DNA of 64,000 bases, from positions 558,001-622,000 of the forward strand of contig JAZGTN010000035.1 of the NCBI GenBank assembly GCA_037783415.1, in the 5' to 3' direction. Below the pieces are notes generated by a model. It was not told where the DNA came from and ran no database searches. It saw nothing but the letters and a program-made list of their open reading frames with translations. Each line of letters begins with the position of its first letter. The first letter of the stretch is position 1. The DNA is from Leptasterias polaris. Its lineage: Eukaryota > Echinodermata > Asteroidea > Forcipulatida > Asteriidae. Both the position numbers and the translations under genes were made by a program. Positions 22,700 to 35,269 of the stretch are shown piece by piece.

Positions 22700-23894
22700 A
22701 AATGTTTGGCTCCACCTGCACTAGTTCCTTGACTACATCTTATACAAACAATGCACACTCAGTAGTAGTCTGGTTGGTCAGACACCGTTGTCGAAGTCTC
22801 CCGATCCCGACGCATAGTCCGAGAAAATATCGACAAGCATGCGTTTTTCGTCCCCTACTGACCGTGCACCAAGGCTTAAGAATTTTGCTTTTGGTGCGAA
22901 TTACACACACACAAAGACCATCTTGCAGCTCACCTCTGATAAATTTTACTCTGAAAAAAACGTGTTCAGATTCAGAAGACACCACACGAGATGCGTGGGT
23001 CAGCAACGCGGCAATGAAGACCAACTCGACACGTTTGAAAGAACTCCACAGTCGAGTCAACTCGATCAAAACTTACAACGTAAGATAACAGGTCGAGTTG
23101 TCTCAATGGTCGAAGTGGTGACGACCGTAACCCTAGCTAAACTTCGTTCCCATGGATGATCGATCTCGTAGCACTATTCGATACGGCACGCTCCCATGCA
23201 TGGTAGCGAGGTTGCATAGAGCTATGCTCGTATATCTTGCACGCACGTGAGCCTGCATGCAGCGTGCAGTCTACCGACGGCCCCATAATAAATGCGGTTT
23301 TGTGTTTTCCGACCCCCTTTTTTGTGTTGCAAATTCTAAAATATCGGTAAGTTTACATCAAAAATATTTTTAAAAATCCTAAATTATGTCAAGGGTGGAT
23401 TAAAAATACAAACAAATATTGTCTTTTTTAGGAAAAATCGAAAATAATAAATAGTAAAAAAAAGGATGCGGCCTCAAAAAAGGATGCGGGCGGGGACGAT
23501 CAACTGATATATTTTTTTACTTGGCCTAACTTCACATAGGCCTAGCCTAAACATTCATAAATAATCATGGACCGAAACAGGTAAAGTCGGCACGGCAATC
23601 CATGCAATCAGTGATATTTCTCCCATTCCCAACTGCCCATCGATTACACACACAAAATTGACGTCACCGCCCACAACCCGTGAAATTCATCACTTTTGTT
23701 TGCTTTTTAAGTATCCCCTTCTGTGAGGAGGAGGATGTAACATCTACCTCCACGGACCTGCAGCCTGCAGCCTGCAGACGTTTTTGTTTTTGGTCTTCTC
23801 TTTCGCGGAAAGAAAAATGGGTGTGCATCATCATCGCGAGAGAGCACACGCGCGCATAGTTTCCACTGGTACCCTGCCTGTCAATGAACAATGA
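22700..23894. promoter_or_regulatory. CpG-containing stretch, possible promoter region
   Basis: Compared with its surroundings, this stretch has more CpG (for example TCATCGCGAGAGAGCACACG and CGCGCGC near 23830-23860) and several overlapping frames on both strands. It lies directly upstream of the candidate first exon ending at 24118. Tandem CCTGCAG units (23757-23777) and GGATGCGG repeats (23464-23490) are present. No TATA box or initiator was convincingly placed, and the long frames here may be chance products of higher GC. Confidence 0.25.
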
Positions 23895-24118
23895 TTGCAC
23901 AATAGTGCAATGCGTGGAAGATGTTGGGGTGTGGAACCCACGCGGATGTGTGTGTGTGTATGGTGTGCGCATGCATTTTCTTCATTTATTATTACGTACG
24001 ACGCGTATGTGATATCGGTTGTAAAAGAGGAACAGACAAAATGGAAGAAAACCGGAACAGTGGAAAAGAACTGGAAAGAATTTACACATAAAACGCAAGA
24101 CAAACACCATTTCATGAG
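23895..24118 (+). CDS. Candidate first exon of an unrecognised gene
   Basis: The main evidence is a strong GAG|GTATGT donor at 24119. The open frame that runs into it leaves two bases (AG) of a split codon, matching the next candidate exon. In this frame the first ATG is at 23895 and the last at 24114-24116. The upstream residues are compositionally odd (a GTGTGT stretch gives MCVCVW), so translation may start at the last ATG, with the rest untranslated leader. The sequence nearer the donor is richer in charged residues (KEEQTKWKKTGTVEKNWKE). A different frame has an ATG in a good context at 24041 but stops after 16 codons. No signal peptide or domain is recognised. Confidence 0.25.
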
Positions 24119-25475
24119 GTATGTACTCGAATATTGCTTGATAGAGTGAGAGTGCATTGAGTTGGGAGCATTTTTTCTCGGCGTTTGTCCAGAGGAAGGT
24201 GTGTTTTGTGGGCAGTATCTCGGAAGTTTTTTGACTGTCTTATTTAATATTATTTGTTTAGTGTGTGTTGCCTACGATGCAATGATTACGAATGCGAGTG
24301 ATGCATGCTGATCTGACAAACCATGATTATACGTCCGTATCCTTACTAGTTTTGAAGGAAATGACGTGTGTGTATTCTATGAAATCATTGATAAAATACA
24401 AAACCCTAGTTGACCATCCTTTTACATAAATTTTCTGTCCTACTATTCTAAGCAATTTAATAAATAAATTTATTCTTTTTTAGAATTAAACTTCGATCAA
24501 TGTTTAATTATTAAATATTAAAAATTTAAAATAAAATATAATTTTAGTGTTAACATAGGAGTGCCTGCATGCTTTGATGATTACATCCCAATCCGAGGAG
24601 ATGCTTATTCAGTATAATGGGTAACGCACCAGAAGCTCTCTGACCAAACAGAATGTCTTTTGTTTTCAGTTGATAATGTTTTTTTAAGGGGACTTTCCAG
24701 CTAGCTTTCAATTTCACAATTTCACAAGTACTCAGTAGTAGTACTAGTGTAGTATAGTCGGACCTCATATTACCGCGGGTTTCGTAATACCGCGGTACCA
24801 GAAATTCTGTTTTTGTCGTTGTCGATATGCCCTCAAGCGACGACTTTCAATAAGTGAACCGGTAACTAAGGCCCTGACAACTATTTTGTGGACTTACGAG
24901 AAAAAATGTATCGTCTCCTGGAAAGTTATACAAAAAATTGTAAAAAAAATTTACTTTTTACTGACCTAGTGAATTTCTGTTGACCATGTCCGTCAAAACG
25001 TACCCCTAATCTTTTCACACTTTATTGCAAAGTTCATTTTGTTGACGCAAATTCAAAGTGCTAGCCCCAATTTTCACTTTTGCAATTGGAATTTTTGTCA
25101 TTGGACGTGTCACACTCTCGAAATTGTACACAGAAGTACGGAGTTAAAACAAGGGTTTTTTTTTCGTAAAATACCATTTGTTGCCGCTGTGAAGAAGTGC
25201 GCCCTCAATATCCTTTACCGTATATGTCACATGTCAGCATGATGCCGTGATGATATGAGGCTCTCCTCCAGAATCGCACCACGCGCATGCTCACTTTCAG
25301 AGACGTCGTTGACGAATTAAATCAGACAAACGATGTATTTTGTTTAGCTCATAAAGTCATAGTGGAAAGTAATACTTCAGCAATGATAATAACAGGACAC
25401 TTTACACAGGTTGGTAATATTTTTTTATTTGGGTACAAAAAAGCGATAACCCCCGCGATAATAGGGTAACCGATC

Positions 25476-25527
25476 CTACTAGTACTAGTAGTACCACTAC
25501 AACTACTAGTACTACTACACTAGCAGA
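25476..25527. repeat. ACTAGT / GTAGTA simple repeat
   Basis: This is a dense run of CTAGTACTAGTAGTACC-type units that includes self-complementary ACTAGT. Confidence 0.8.
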
Positions 25528-25563
25528 CTGTACAAATGCACAGTGAAGATTTCACCTATTTAC

Positions 25564-25741
25564 AGGCCTGGAATTTCATCTTTGGGAGAGCGAGGCCATT
25601 TTTATTTTGCAAACTGCACTTTTATAAAAAAAAAACACCTTAAAGTCTACATTCATGGTCTATGGGAAACTTTTGCAGGGACACCATGGCCGATAGGGGC
25701 AAAAGAAGCCACGGCCTCCGCTGTCCCTTATCTCAAGGCCT
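25564..25741 (+). mobile_element. GGCCTGGAATTT family MITE, copy 1 (near complete)
   Basis: The order of blocks is AGGCCTGGAATTTCATCTTT, GGCCATTTTTATTTTGCAAA, GTCTATGGGAAACTTTTGCA, GGCCGATAGGGGCAAAAGAA, CCACGGCCTCCG and a final AAGGCC. At least five further copies in the window share this order. The ends are inverted, so it looks like a non-autonomous DNA transposon. Confidence 0.75.
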
Positions 25742-26137
25742 AAATACAGTAATTAGTCTAGAAATGATAGAGGAAGGAAATGGTATCATGAAATGGCGTC
25801 ACATTTTTATTTAGACAATAGCCATAGTCTTGAAGGTCGGGTCATACTTTGGTGACCCCGAAAACATTGTGTGTAATTTCTATTTGAAAGCCTACTTGCT
25901 ATAAAGATGATTGGTATTAATGGTATTGTTGGTAAGCATCCTGCCATTTTTATTTTGTCTGAAATTCCCCTTGTTGATTAGAAATCAATAAAAGTATTTC
26001 AACAAATTTTGCGAATGCTGTTCTACCAGAGATCAGTTAGTACATGTACATGTTGTACCCACTGTCGCCTCGCTAAATGTGAAAGTCTTGTACATGTAAA
26101 TGGTCTTATTCCGATCTTGTGAATAAGAAGGCACAAC

Positions 26138-26395
26138 AATGTTGCCACGGATCCAGACTATCATTTTTCACGGTAAAATTTTATATCAAAAACGGTCAGT
26201 ACGCGCACGTTCAGTGCCACTCCTGCTTAATATCGTTTACAAAAAGAAACGTTTATGAAGTCACAGTGACAAAGTTGGCGCAGAACCAGACCAACATTTT
26301 TTACGGTAGTATTTCTAAGTCCCAATCAAAAAACAGTCAGTCCGCATGCACAATCAGTGCCATGCAGGCTTTATATTGTTTTACTAAAAAACACC
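26138..26395 (+). repeat. Diverged tandem duplication, ~133-bp unit
   Basis: CCAGACTATCATTTTTCACGGTA (from 26153) aligns with CCAGACCAACATTTTTTACGGTA (from 26286). Later blocks also align: ACGGTCAGTACGCGCAC with ACAGTCAGTCCGCATGCAC, and TCAGTGCCACTCCTGC with TCAGTGCCATGCAGGC. Confidence 0.75.
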
Positions 26396-27930
26396 TAAAT
26401 ATCCACTGCCAATCATACACGAAGTACATGTAACACTACCGGTATGTGCCGGAACGTGTCTCTTTCGCTGTGTAACAGTACAACAATGACTTAGATCAGA
26501 TTGCACAACGCGTTGTGAGCATAACATTTAGGCCTATTTGTTCTTTTTATTCATGGGTATGGCACTAAGCGCATTGTTATCGCATTGTTATCGTAAAATG
26601 GCTACATAAGAACTAGTTATTATTATTACACAATGTCATAGTCTAGACACTGTAATTTTTATTTCATGTATTATACATGAACGATGTCTGCGACTATTTT
26701 GTCAGCTCTACCAAGAATCCTGTATAATTTTCACAAACTGCTGACGAAAAGTAGTTAATCTTTAAAGAGAATAAAATCATCTTTTGACTCCACCAATATT
26801 TTAATGCATTTTGTTTTTATAAATTTGTAAAAGACCTTTAGTGCACTGATCATTGAGTCTAGATTGAGTAGGGAAATGTAGAAGCTCCCTTTAATTTAGA
26901 TTTGTACAGGCACCAGCAACAATCCCAAATAAAAAGTGCTGAATATCCTTCCAATTGGTTTGTTTCAAGGTCTTAACGGTAGACAATTATTAACATTAAT
27001 TTTTCTGAAAGTGCGAGAAACAACAATTTGTCTTTGAGACAGATTTGTTTTGTACTCTACTGTAATATAACCCAAAACAAAAATCTGTACTCTAGTTTTG
27101 AAAAAAATAAAAATAAAAAATAATACAAATCTGTTATCAGCATTTTTATTTTTATTAATTTCCTGCAATCAATAAACGATAGCGCAGCATTTCTGTCGTT
27201 TCCAAAATCTTAAATTACTTTTCCAACACATTTTGGGCCTGTTTCAACTTAAATTTCCTCAGGTTTTATGCCCGTCGTATATTTAGTTTGGGGAAGTCAT
27301 TCAAGATGTTGCGATTAAAAATAAAAGATTAACTATGAATTGTCTTTTTCCCACATTTTTGCCCTGATAGACTTGACACAACTCTTAATGCTGAAAAAGG
27401 TTTTCAAAACGCTTGGCAATTTGGGAAGGGATGCACAATTTCCTGCATAATTTTCCTTCTAACATGAGACTGATTAAAAATAAGAGTATGCCCTTTTTGT
27501 TCTCAAGGGAAATGAAATGGAGTCTTAATAATGTGGGGGTTGCATTTAATATTAAAAAGACACGGGAAAGACTACTGCACGCCATTGAATTATTCAAAAT
27601 GCGTCTGCCATTATTCTTTTAGAGTTGACCCGTCCCAAGGTGGTGTGAAATTGCATGCAAGCTCATACTTCAAAGTAATTATGTAACAGGCAGAGAGGTT
27701 TTGTGGCCAATCTACATTTTGATCAACAATTTAGCATGGAGACTCACACACTTCTGTTTTCTACGATTGTGATCAGAGGTGTTGTGACCATCAATTCTAT
27801 TTGTTTGGTCCTTCTTTTTCCTTGCTAGTGTACATCTTTTATCGTTACCTGCTTCATTCTTAAAGCTATTTTTAATACTTACTTGTTGGACCAAAATAAT
27901 ATTTTTAATTTCAAGTTTGTTTTTTAAGCA

Positions 27931-27970
27931 AATATTTATTATTATTATTATTATTATATTTTTTTTTTTT
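27931..27970 (+). repeat. (TTA)n and T tract
   Basis: A simple ATT/TTA repeat grades into an uninterrupted T run that also serves as the polypyrimidine tract of the next candidate exon. Confidence 0.9.
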
Positions 27971-27979
27971 ACATTGTAG

Positions 27980-28028
27980 GAAAATTGGAGGCTTAAGAGA
28001 GCACTGTCAAGGAATATATAATCACCAG
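27980..28028 (+). CDS. Candidate internal exon (49 nt) of an unrecognised gene
   Basis: The stretch is flanked by a long T tract with ACATTGTAG at the left and CAG|GTAAAT at the right, both good splice signals. Of three frames only one is open. It begins with one base completing a codon and encodes KIGGLREHCQGIYNHQ, ending in phase 0. The phase fits the donor at 24119 (AG+G gives Arg) and an acceptor at 49328. The short length is normal for an animal internal exon. I do not recognise the peptide. A non-coding exon or chance pairing of splice sites remains possible. Confidence 0.3.
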
Positions 28029-28696
28029 GTAAATTCTGGACTATTCCATTTCACGAGGCAAAGCTCAGTGAAATGGAAAAGCCAGATTTCACCTAGTGAT
28101 TGCGACAATGCATGAAAGGTGTACATTCAATATTTATTTTAACTTGCTGTCACACATACACTCTTATCATTTGATTTTTTTTCACAATCACAACTGACAC
28201 AAAATAGACCCAAAATTTGGTCCACCCCCACACTTTGAAAATTAATTTTAAAAACTAAACAATGTGGACGACTCCATGTACAAATTGTAGACACCAACCT
28301 TGTCTGCTGTGACACGACCTTGGCTCATTTGGACAAACAGGCAGGGAATGATTGTTTTAGGAATTATCAATTCAATATTGGACACCAATATTAAAATGTG
28401 GTTAGTCATGGAAGTATTTATAAATAGCCTAACAAAATGACAAGGATGTGTGGTAATGTACGTATATTTATGAATTTTCATTTCAAACATTTTATACTCC
28501 GTACTTAGCTTTTTAAAATTATTTGTTATTTACACTGTAAGAACATCTTTAAGTTCAGTAGTATTTAGATTGTAGCTTTATATGTTCACATATACATGTA
28601 TCGTAGATTACATGAAGTAGGCCCTTTTGTTTAAGTTTTATTTTCCCAAGTCATGGCCGGCAACATCTGGGACAACTTTACCACAATTGTAACTTT

Positions 28697-29716
28697 CACC
28701 GCGTTTACACTAGATCCAGAAGGGTGGATTGAGATCCGGCATTTTTTTTACGCCCGCAGATCAAGATCCCGTGTTGCGTTTACACTAGTGCTTGATCTGG
28801 CTCCGACCCCACTTTTGGACCGGATGTATATCCGGGTTACGTGGAACAGATCAAAGGTCAGAATTACAGCGCGCCATATTTTCAATTCAATACAAAAACA
28901 GTTTTAGGAATATGCAATGACAAGAAAACTCACTAAAAAGCGATGAGTATTTTCCTCGCGACGACATGTTGCGAGAGTACCTCCACAGTGCTGCCATCCC
29001 ATAGTATTCATCACCTCGATCCCGCAATGTGCTTGGTCCTAGTGTGAGTGTGCTATACTTTATTGTTAGGGGATGAAGGAACGGCGAGTGGGAGCGAAGG
29101 TGCAAGGGAAATTCCCTGTGTGAGAAATGCGTGGTCGGGGCCGGGATTTATCAGAATAAAATTCAAGGCACCACCTTTTACAGATCGCAACGTTCAATTG
29201 TGGAGTAAGAAACCATGAATTAAATGAGTCGGAACCAGTGAACAACGACCATGGAAGTAGAAACAGATGGGAAAATTAACAAAATACAGCAACAAGGCAA
29301 GCCCCGAACGTAACGATGTATGTATAAAGGGATACTGAAAACAACAAATCGTTTCATACACGCACAGTCCATGTGCACCGTGCATGACACAACAACGAAG
29401 ACACGCACACATATAACAGCGAGGGATGTCGCAGCAAAGCCCAAGCGAAAAGCGCGCCATTCGTAGCGAAACCGGAAGATCACATCAAATTGCGGTGTCT
29501 GATCCACCTTTGCGTTTACACTTGTATTTGTAATCCACTTTGCCGGATCTGATCCACCAATTGCCGGCTTCAACCCTCCTCGAAAGGTGGATTAAAATTG
29601 CCGGATCTTGAACCGGGCCTGATCCGGCATTTTTGCGTTTACACTAGCCGTTAATCCACATTGCCGGATCTGAACCGGGTCTGATCCGCCTTTCGGGATC
29701 TAGTGTAAACGGGGTC
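28697..29716. mobile_element. ~1.0-kb DNA transposon with GTTTACACTAGATCC ends
   Basis: The left end reads CACCGCGTTTACACTAGATC. The right end, reversed, reads GACCCCGTTTACACTAGATC, so the terminal repeats differ at about 2 of 21 positions. TTT flanks both ends (28694-28696, 29717-29719) as a possible 3-bp target duplication. Sub-terminal copies of GCGTTTACACTAG and GATCCGGCA lie inside both ends (near 28773 and 29510-29690). The interior frames are unrelated to any transposase I recognise, so it is probably non-autonomous. Confidence 0.8.
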
Positions 29717-29750
29717 TTTGTCCACACTTCAGGGTTTGCCTTTAAATTCA

Positions 29751-31298
29751 TTAACCCTCTTGCTGTCTGACCATTCAATACCATTCACTGTGGTTTTGAA
29801 TGATAGATAAGCTACTATGCCAGCCTTGCAATATGATACCATGAGGGAATGCATACTACACAGTACACAGTTAGGGTACGTTCAGACGTGGAGTTAAACT
29901 AACCCTTAATCCAAAAGTGTTAGAATAACCCTCTGTTGGAACGCAAAAATTTGGTTTAAACTAGTCCGCGAGGGTCAATTTGACCCACAGAAGTGGGCTA
30001 TTCTAGACCGGAAAAAAAGGTGGACTAGCGCAGTTTAGCCCAGGTTTTACGACCTACCTCCCGCTGCGAGGCCCAATAAACTATCGTTGGAACGCAACTG
30101 ACCTGCCACTTCCGGTCTATTTTACTCTGTGTGACCCCGACCGGCCGCGGCAAAAAGGTGACGTCATCCTAATGTTTATCAATCGCATGCATGCACACGT
30201 GCGTGTGTGTGTGTGGTTCGATGGCTGTTACTGCCAACGCGTTGACTACTATATACCGTGCTTCACCTAACTTCCATAAGTATTGCCAAAATCGCCATCG
30301 ACCACAGCGTTCCTCTGCACGGAGACGAACAAATTCTACTCCTCTTGCGTCTCTCCGCTGTAGCACAAATGATTTTCCGTTTAAGGAAAGTGCAATTTTG
30401 TTTTTAAAAACCCATGAATTCCGTTTCAGACACACATCAAATTCCGTTATCAACGGCCGATTCAGTTCCGGAGTTGGCAATTTCTAAAACAAATTACTGC
30501 ACTGATATGATCGGTGCAACAAAAACAAGTTAGAAACACGTAACATGTGGTCAGCCATCTTGTTTTCGCTTTGACGACAAAATGTTGAAAGTTTACGGTT
30601 GATTTGAGACCTTTATGAGTGGACAATCAATGTGTGTGTACATATAGAGCAGGGGTAAGCTGGTTTGTGTATGGTTGTTGATTAAAGGGAGGGAGAAAAT
30701 GTAATTTGGGTGAAAAAACGTGCTGTGAATGTGATGATTTTTGTCCGCTCCTTTTACTGAAGATTCTGCGAATTCCGTCCGTTTTCCGCGATCGCGGAAA
30801 ATTATTTGCCCTACCGCTGCCTTCCCTTCACATCCCCGGTATTCTCCTTCGTTGGAAAAGCTCCGAACAGACGCCAGTAAAAAATGAAAAAACCAAAAGC
30901 CGTTCGACCGAGCAAGTTCTCATTAATTACAGGCGCCATTTGTTGTTGTCAGCATAGCAACTAGCGTTGTAAAAAAAAGAAGCAAAGTGCGCAATGTGTG
31001 AACCGGAACTAGCAGTCGGTAAGGGTCGACTATGCATGACCCAGTAATCAACCTCGTGGGTCAGTTTAGTCCGCTGGACAAGAATAAACTTATGTGTGAA
31101 CGCAAGCCCAGTTTGGATTAAGTCAGGTTTATCTTGTGGACACCCACGGTGCTCGGTTTAAGGATTAATTTAACCCCACGTCTGAACGTACCCATAGTTC
31201 TGTGCACAGTTGTGCCACCATACACAACTTTGGCAGTTGAATGGTTTCAAATGGTTGGTCAACTCACTTGAAAATGTTGCGAACAGTAGGAGGGTTAA
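29751..31298. mobile_element. TTAA-flanked transposon interrupted by a second transposon
   Basis: The left end TTAACCCTCTTGCTGTCTGA (29751) mirrors the right end AACAGTAGGAGGGTTAA (to 31298), with TTAA at both boundaries. TTAA target duplication and CCC starts are typical of piggyBac-type (also Kolobok) elements. Without the nested insert (29874-31193) it would be about 230 bp, a MITE. Related fragments occur at 36866-37050. Confidence 0.7.
29874..31193. mobile_element. 1.3-kb DNA transposon nested in the TTAA element
   Basis: The left end GGGTACGTTCAGACGTGGAG plus TTAAACTAA mirrors the right end, reversed, GGGTACGTTCAGACGTGGGG plus TTAAATTAA, giving about 35 bp of terminal inverted repeat. 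The next bases outside are TTA and ATA, so a TA-type target duplication is possible but not clear. Inside, GGAACGCAA / GTGAACGCAAG motifs repeat near both ends. Frames of about 100 codons on both strands (30169-30487) do not resemble a transposase. Confidence 0.82.
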
Positions 31299-31512
31299 TG
31301 ACCAATGACTAGCAAAAGGACCAGTAAACAAGTCATTGTACTAGTCTGCCATTTTGTTCACCGGTCCATATTTCATTTAAAATAAGGATGCTTTTCAACT
31401 CGAAACGAGCCAGCCTGACCACTTGGATATCATTTTGACCGAGCATTTGGCCAGCGGACCACTGTTGGAGAGAACCCTGCCAATAAAATGAAAGAAAACT
31501 TGCTACTGTATG

Positions 31513-31888
31513 CAGGGCTCGAATTTGGGGAGAAAATCCACAAGACTACAGGGCTTGTAGCTCAAAATCTTTACTGGACCAGATATTTTTTTACAAGACC
31601 AGATTCAAAATGTGAAAAAAACAAAAAAAACTTGCTGCCACAGTTTAACATGCATTCAACTGCTTTTATATGAACCCGAACTGAGACAAGTAAGGGAAGA
31701 GTATACTTGATTACTCATAGAATTGAAAGATAATTTATTAGACCCAAAGTCAACACTTGAACATAATGTGTTTCTGTTATTCAATTGAAAAACACAAGAC
31801 CATCGGACTTGTTAGGTCATAAGTTTACTGGCCCGACACTAAAATTACTGGCCTTGGGCCTGTGGTCCAGTGTAAAATTCGAGCCCTG
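31513..31888. mobile_element. CAGGGCTCGAATTT-ended element, copy 1
   Basis: The left end CAGGGCTCGAATTT mirrors the right end AAATTCGAGCCCTG. GTATG directly abuts both ends (31508-31512 and 31889-31893), a possible 5-bp target duplication. Interior blocks include GGGCTTGTAGCTCAAAATCT, TTTACTGGACCAG and GGCCCGACACTAAAAT. Ends of this type fit hAT-like elements. There is no coding sequence. Confidence 0.75.
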
Positions 31889-33170
31889 GTATGTCACTGT
31901 TAGTGTAACGAACATGAAATTGGGTTTTTTAAAAATAAAATAAACAAATGAGGTTATGACTTATGAGTCATCTGTAAACAGAAAAATTAAGCTTAATATT
32001 GCCGCAGATGTTCTAAACGCCAACCTGAAATATTGTTTACAAATTTTGTCTTGTAACATAATATAGTGAAAGTGAAAAGAGTGAAGGTTTAAATTTCAAT
32101 TTCTCTTTCGATACAGTCCGACAGTATTAAATGTACACATCGCTTTCATGAGTTCGCATGAGTATTTTTCCACTACTTTATTTTTCATGTACATGTGTAA
32201 TTAGTCATCGGTTGACATTTGACAAGCACTGGGTGTAGACAAGCACCAATGATCTTGTATCTCTGTTGTTTGTTTGTATTTTAAAAGCATACTTCGTGAC
32301 GAGCATACATAAATTGTTGATTTCAGGCAAGGCCAGTGGTTAGGGCCAATTGGGACACATTGCCTTGGATCGGGAGATTTGGGCTTTAAAAAACTTTTCT
32401 GGTGAATAGTTGGAGAGATATTTTAAAAGTAGAATATAATGATCCAAATCTGCCTCGAAATTTTATGGTTTCCCTTTTACTTTGTTCTATCCATTTTGTA
32501 ACCAAATTTTTATCCCAACATAAGCATTTTATTCTTATAAAACATCTTTCCAACCATATTCTTTTCAGAAAAAACGCTGTTTATAGCCCAAAATGCCCAA
32601 TCAAATGCAACATGTCCCTTTAATTAATACAGAAAAGTGCATGCTCATTCATCATGTTTTGCTATAGAAAATAAGTAATAGAATATGAGAATAACAATTG
32701 CAGGCTGTGATTGCTATCTTTTAACCCTAACTCCCAAAGCGTTTTGACTAGAATCCATCCCTAACCCAACACATTCCAACAGCTTATACTACCATGAGAT
32801 GGGAACTGTACCCAATCTTAGGGGGACGATACACAACCTAACAAACTCCAACAGGCCTTTTTTGTTTGATTTTGTTGGAGTGTGTACACTTGGCATGTGC
32901 AAAATTTGATCAGTGAAATCACACAGTACCCAACATAACATAATCCAACAACTATCTCATTAGACCATGGAGGAAAGAGCAATGCCAGACATGTACATTT
33001 CACACATCCACCATACCCACTCAATCAAATTCAAACACCATTACTTGTCAGCAAGGATACACAATCCCACAGAATCAAACACCCAATCCTAACTTCACTG
33101 TACTTAACCTAACAAAATTAAACACTTTGCCCTGTTTGAATTTGTAGGGTTAGGGATGGTTAGGGTTAAA

Positions 33171-33304
33171 AGGGCAAGGCCATTTTCGTTTTGCAAAGGG
33201 CATTTCCATCGGCAAATCTTAAGTCTATGCGAAACAGTTGAATGGGAACCAAGGTGAAGACCAGGGCAATAAAGGCTGTGGCTTTTGCAGAATTCCAAGC
33301 CTGA
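33171..33304 (+). mobile_element. GGCCTGGAATTT family MITE, copy 2 (5'-truncated)
   Basis: It starts within the element at AGGGCAAGGCCATTTTCGTT, continues TTTTGCAAAGGGCATTTCCA, TTAAGTCTATGCGAAACAGT and ends GAATTCCAAGCCTG. Orientation is as in 25564-25741. Confidence 0.7.
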
Positions 33305-34439
33305 AGTAATCCGGTTTATTATTTTAATAATAAGGTAAACGTTTGAAAATTTTAAAGATAAAAATTAGTATTTGACTTGTCAACATTTATCACAACTGTT
33401 TTTTTAGCACAGCAGGGATTTAAAAAAATGTTATTTACATTTATTTGGTCAGGGACTCTGTTTTCCTGATAAAAATTCACATTTTATCAAAAAGGTAATG
33501 GGAAGACTTTGTTGACAAATCCAAAATGTCACGCCTCCCCTATCAATCTACAGAATCTAAACAACCAACTATTCACTGTTTTATCATTCCATCCACCAGT
33601 AAAGTAAGTGTTGTTACATCGTATTCTTCCCTCACAGTCACCCACTGTCCTTGTGCCCAGATTGAAATAGACTACACACATTTGGTTAGCACCACTGGCT
33701 ATAGTCAGCACATTTGGATGTTTGGCTTGTAAATTTTTTCCTTTCAACATTAGCCAGCAAGTCAAAGACCAGTATCTGGAAAATATTGGAAAATCCCTGA
33801 TATGATTTCAATTTGTTCAAACATCAGGTTTTGGATGAGAAAGAAGTTAAAAGCACATTTTCTTTAATAGTGTTATCAAACATCATGTTTTCCGACTAGC
33901 GAGACCCAAGCTGATTGTTTTACTAATTTCTTAAAAACTTATCAACTTTCAATCAACCATTTTTTCAAGGGGAGATTTTTAACATGACCATCTTTATACC
34001 ATGTACAGTACATGTACATTTATGTAAGTCATGTGCAAATCTGTGAACATTTGTATTTGCATTCTTACCATGTCGTGCAAATCCTGTGACCAGGATTGTG
34101 CAAATCCTGTGAGCAGGATTGGTAATTTAGGTATTTTATTGGAGAAGTAACAAAACGTATTTATTAACCCTTAATATAAATATTTTTTTTGAATTTTCAT
34201 CTGTAAAAGTTGAGGAAAAGCACTTAAAGTTAAAGACAACAAATTCATCACACTCTTTTTGTATTGCCACTATCAAAATAGTACTTGTTACATACATGTA
34301 CTGTGTACAAAACCCCTGACAAAACGCAAACTATTTTTTAATTTCACAAACTCGTTTGATGTTGTGTTTACAGAAAACCATTATGGGAATGTACTCAATA
34401 CAGGAAAACATAGTTAATACTGCAATTGAAACTATTTTG

Positions 34440-34745
34440 TAATCATTCTTTTTTAATCATTCATGGGACCTAGGCAATATTGAACGTAATCTGAAAGGAA
34501 TGCCGTCCTTATGTCGGATTGCTTGTATCCGTGTTTTTGTTTCTTGTCCCTTTTCCCGTATGTCTGTCTTTTGGTCCAGTCTCTTGTCCTAACATTAGGC
34601 TTCCTCAACACAAGCACCTGCTTGTTGGGGTTTGCCTCCATTTCCCTAATTATTATTCTGTTATTACTAGATTTAATAATAATTTGTTTGCCATGTTAAT
34701 TGTAAATCAGTGAAATGGAAATAAATGTCTCTGAATTGAATGAAG
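34440..34745 (+). repeat. Possible LINE 3' tail
   Basis: A T-rich stretch ends with CAGTGAAATGGAAATAAATG and TCTGAATTGAATGAAG, a form common at 3' ends of non-LTR retrotransposons. No reverse transcriptase is present. Confidence 0.25.
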
Positions 34746-35269
34746 AACACTTACATGTATAATGCTGAGTCTAACCAGTATGGTTAAAAACCACTTGCCA
34801 GAAAAAAATAACCCCCCAGTTCCTGTTGTGAAATTTTCATTCAAGAAATACACTGTAGGATTTCCTGTTGGTTTTGAGTCATGTTTCCTATTAACCCTTG
34901 TGGGATTAATTTGTGCTCGTCAAATTAGAGAACAAAATGCTAAACAATCTGCACCTAGAATTATAATTTTTTAGAATTTAGAATTCTATTGTCTGCATCA
35001 TAAAAATACATAAATTTTGTCCCCACTGGCACATAAGAATATAGCATTCATTTAGTTAAAAACATTCTTTAGCAACGTTACACAGATTAAAAGGACCGAA
35101 ATATACACAATCAAATAAAACGAGCAAATTTACAAAATTGTACAAAGAAAGGGAAAACCGGCAGTGAACAAACCTGCATCTACATGTAAGGGGAGAAGAA
35201 AAAAAAGTACAGATAAAGTTGTCCAGTTAATCAGGCCTGACCCTTTGTTCTTGTAAGGACAAGGCAGTT

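Larger units (their letters stand above)
24119..27979 (+). other. Candidate intron 1 of the unrecognised gene
   Basis: This 3.9-kb stretch begins GTATGT and ends in a run of T followed by ACATTGTAG. It holds ACTAGT-type simple repeats (25476-25527), one copy of the GGCCTGGAATTT repeat (25564-25741), a diverged duplication (26138-26395) and a TTA repeat (27931-27960). No other exon is evident. Confidence 0.3.
31890..35260. other. AT-rich non-coding stretch with few repeats
   Basis: It contains a truncated GGCCTGGAATTT-family copy (33171-33304), a possible relative of the 39058 element (33762-34140) and a possible LINE 3' tail (34440-34745). No exon was recognised. Confidence 0.55.

Noticed and set aside
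22702..23159. Overlapping frames of about 105-128 codons on both strands
   Set aside because: Several frames are open at once with no recognisable domain and no clear splice signals; higher local GC is enough to explain it.
30169..30487. Frames of about 100 codons on both strands
   Set aside because: They lie inside a transposon with clear inverted ends and do not resemble a transposase.
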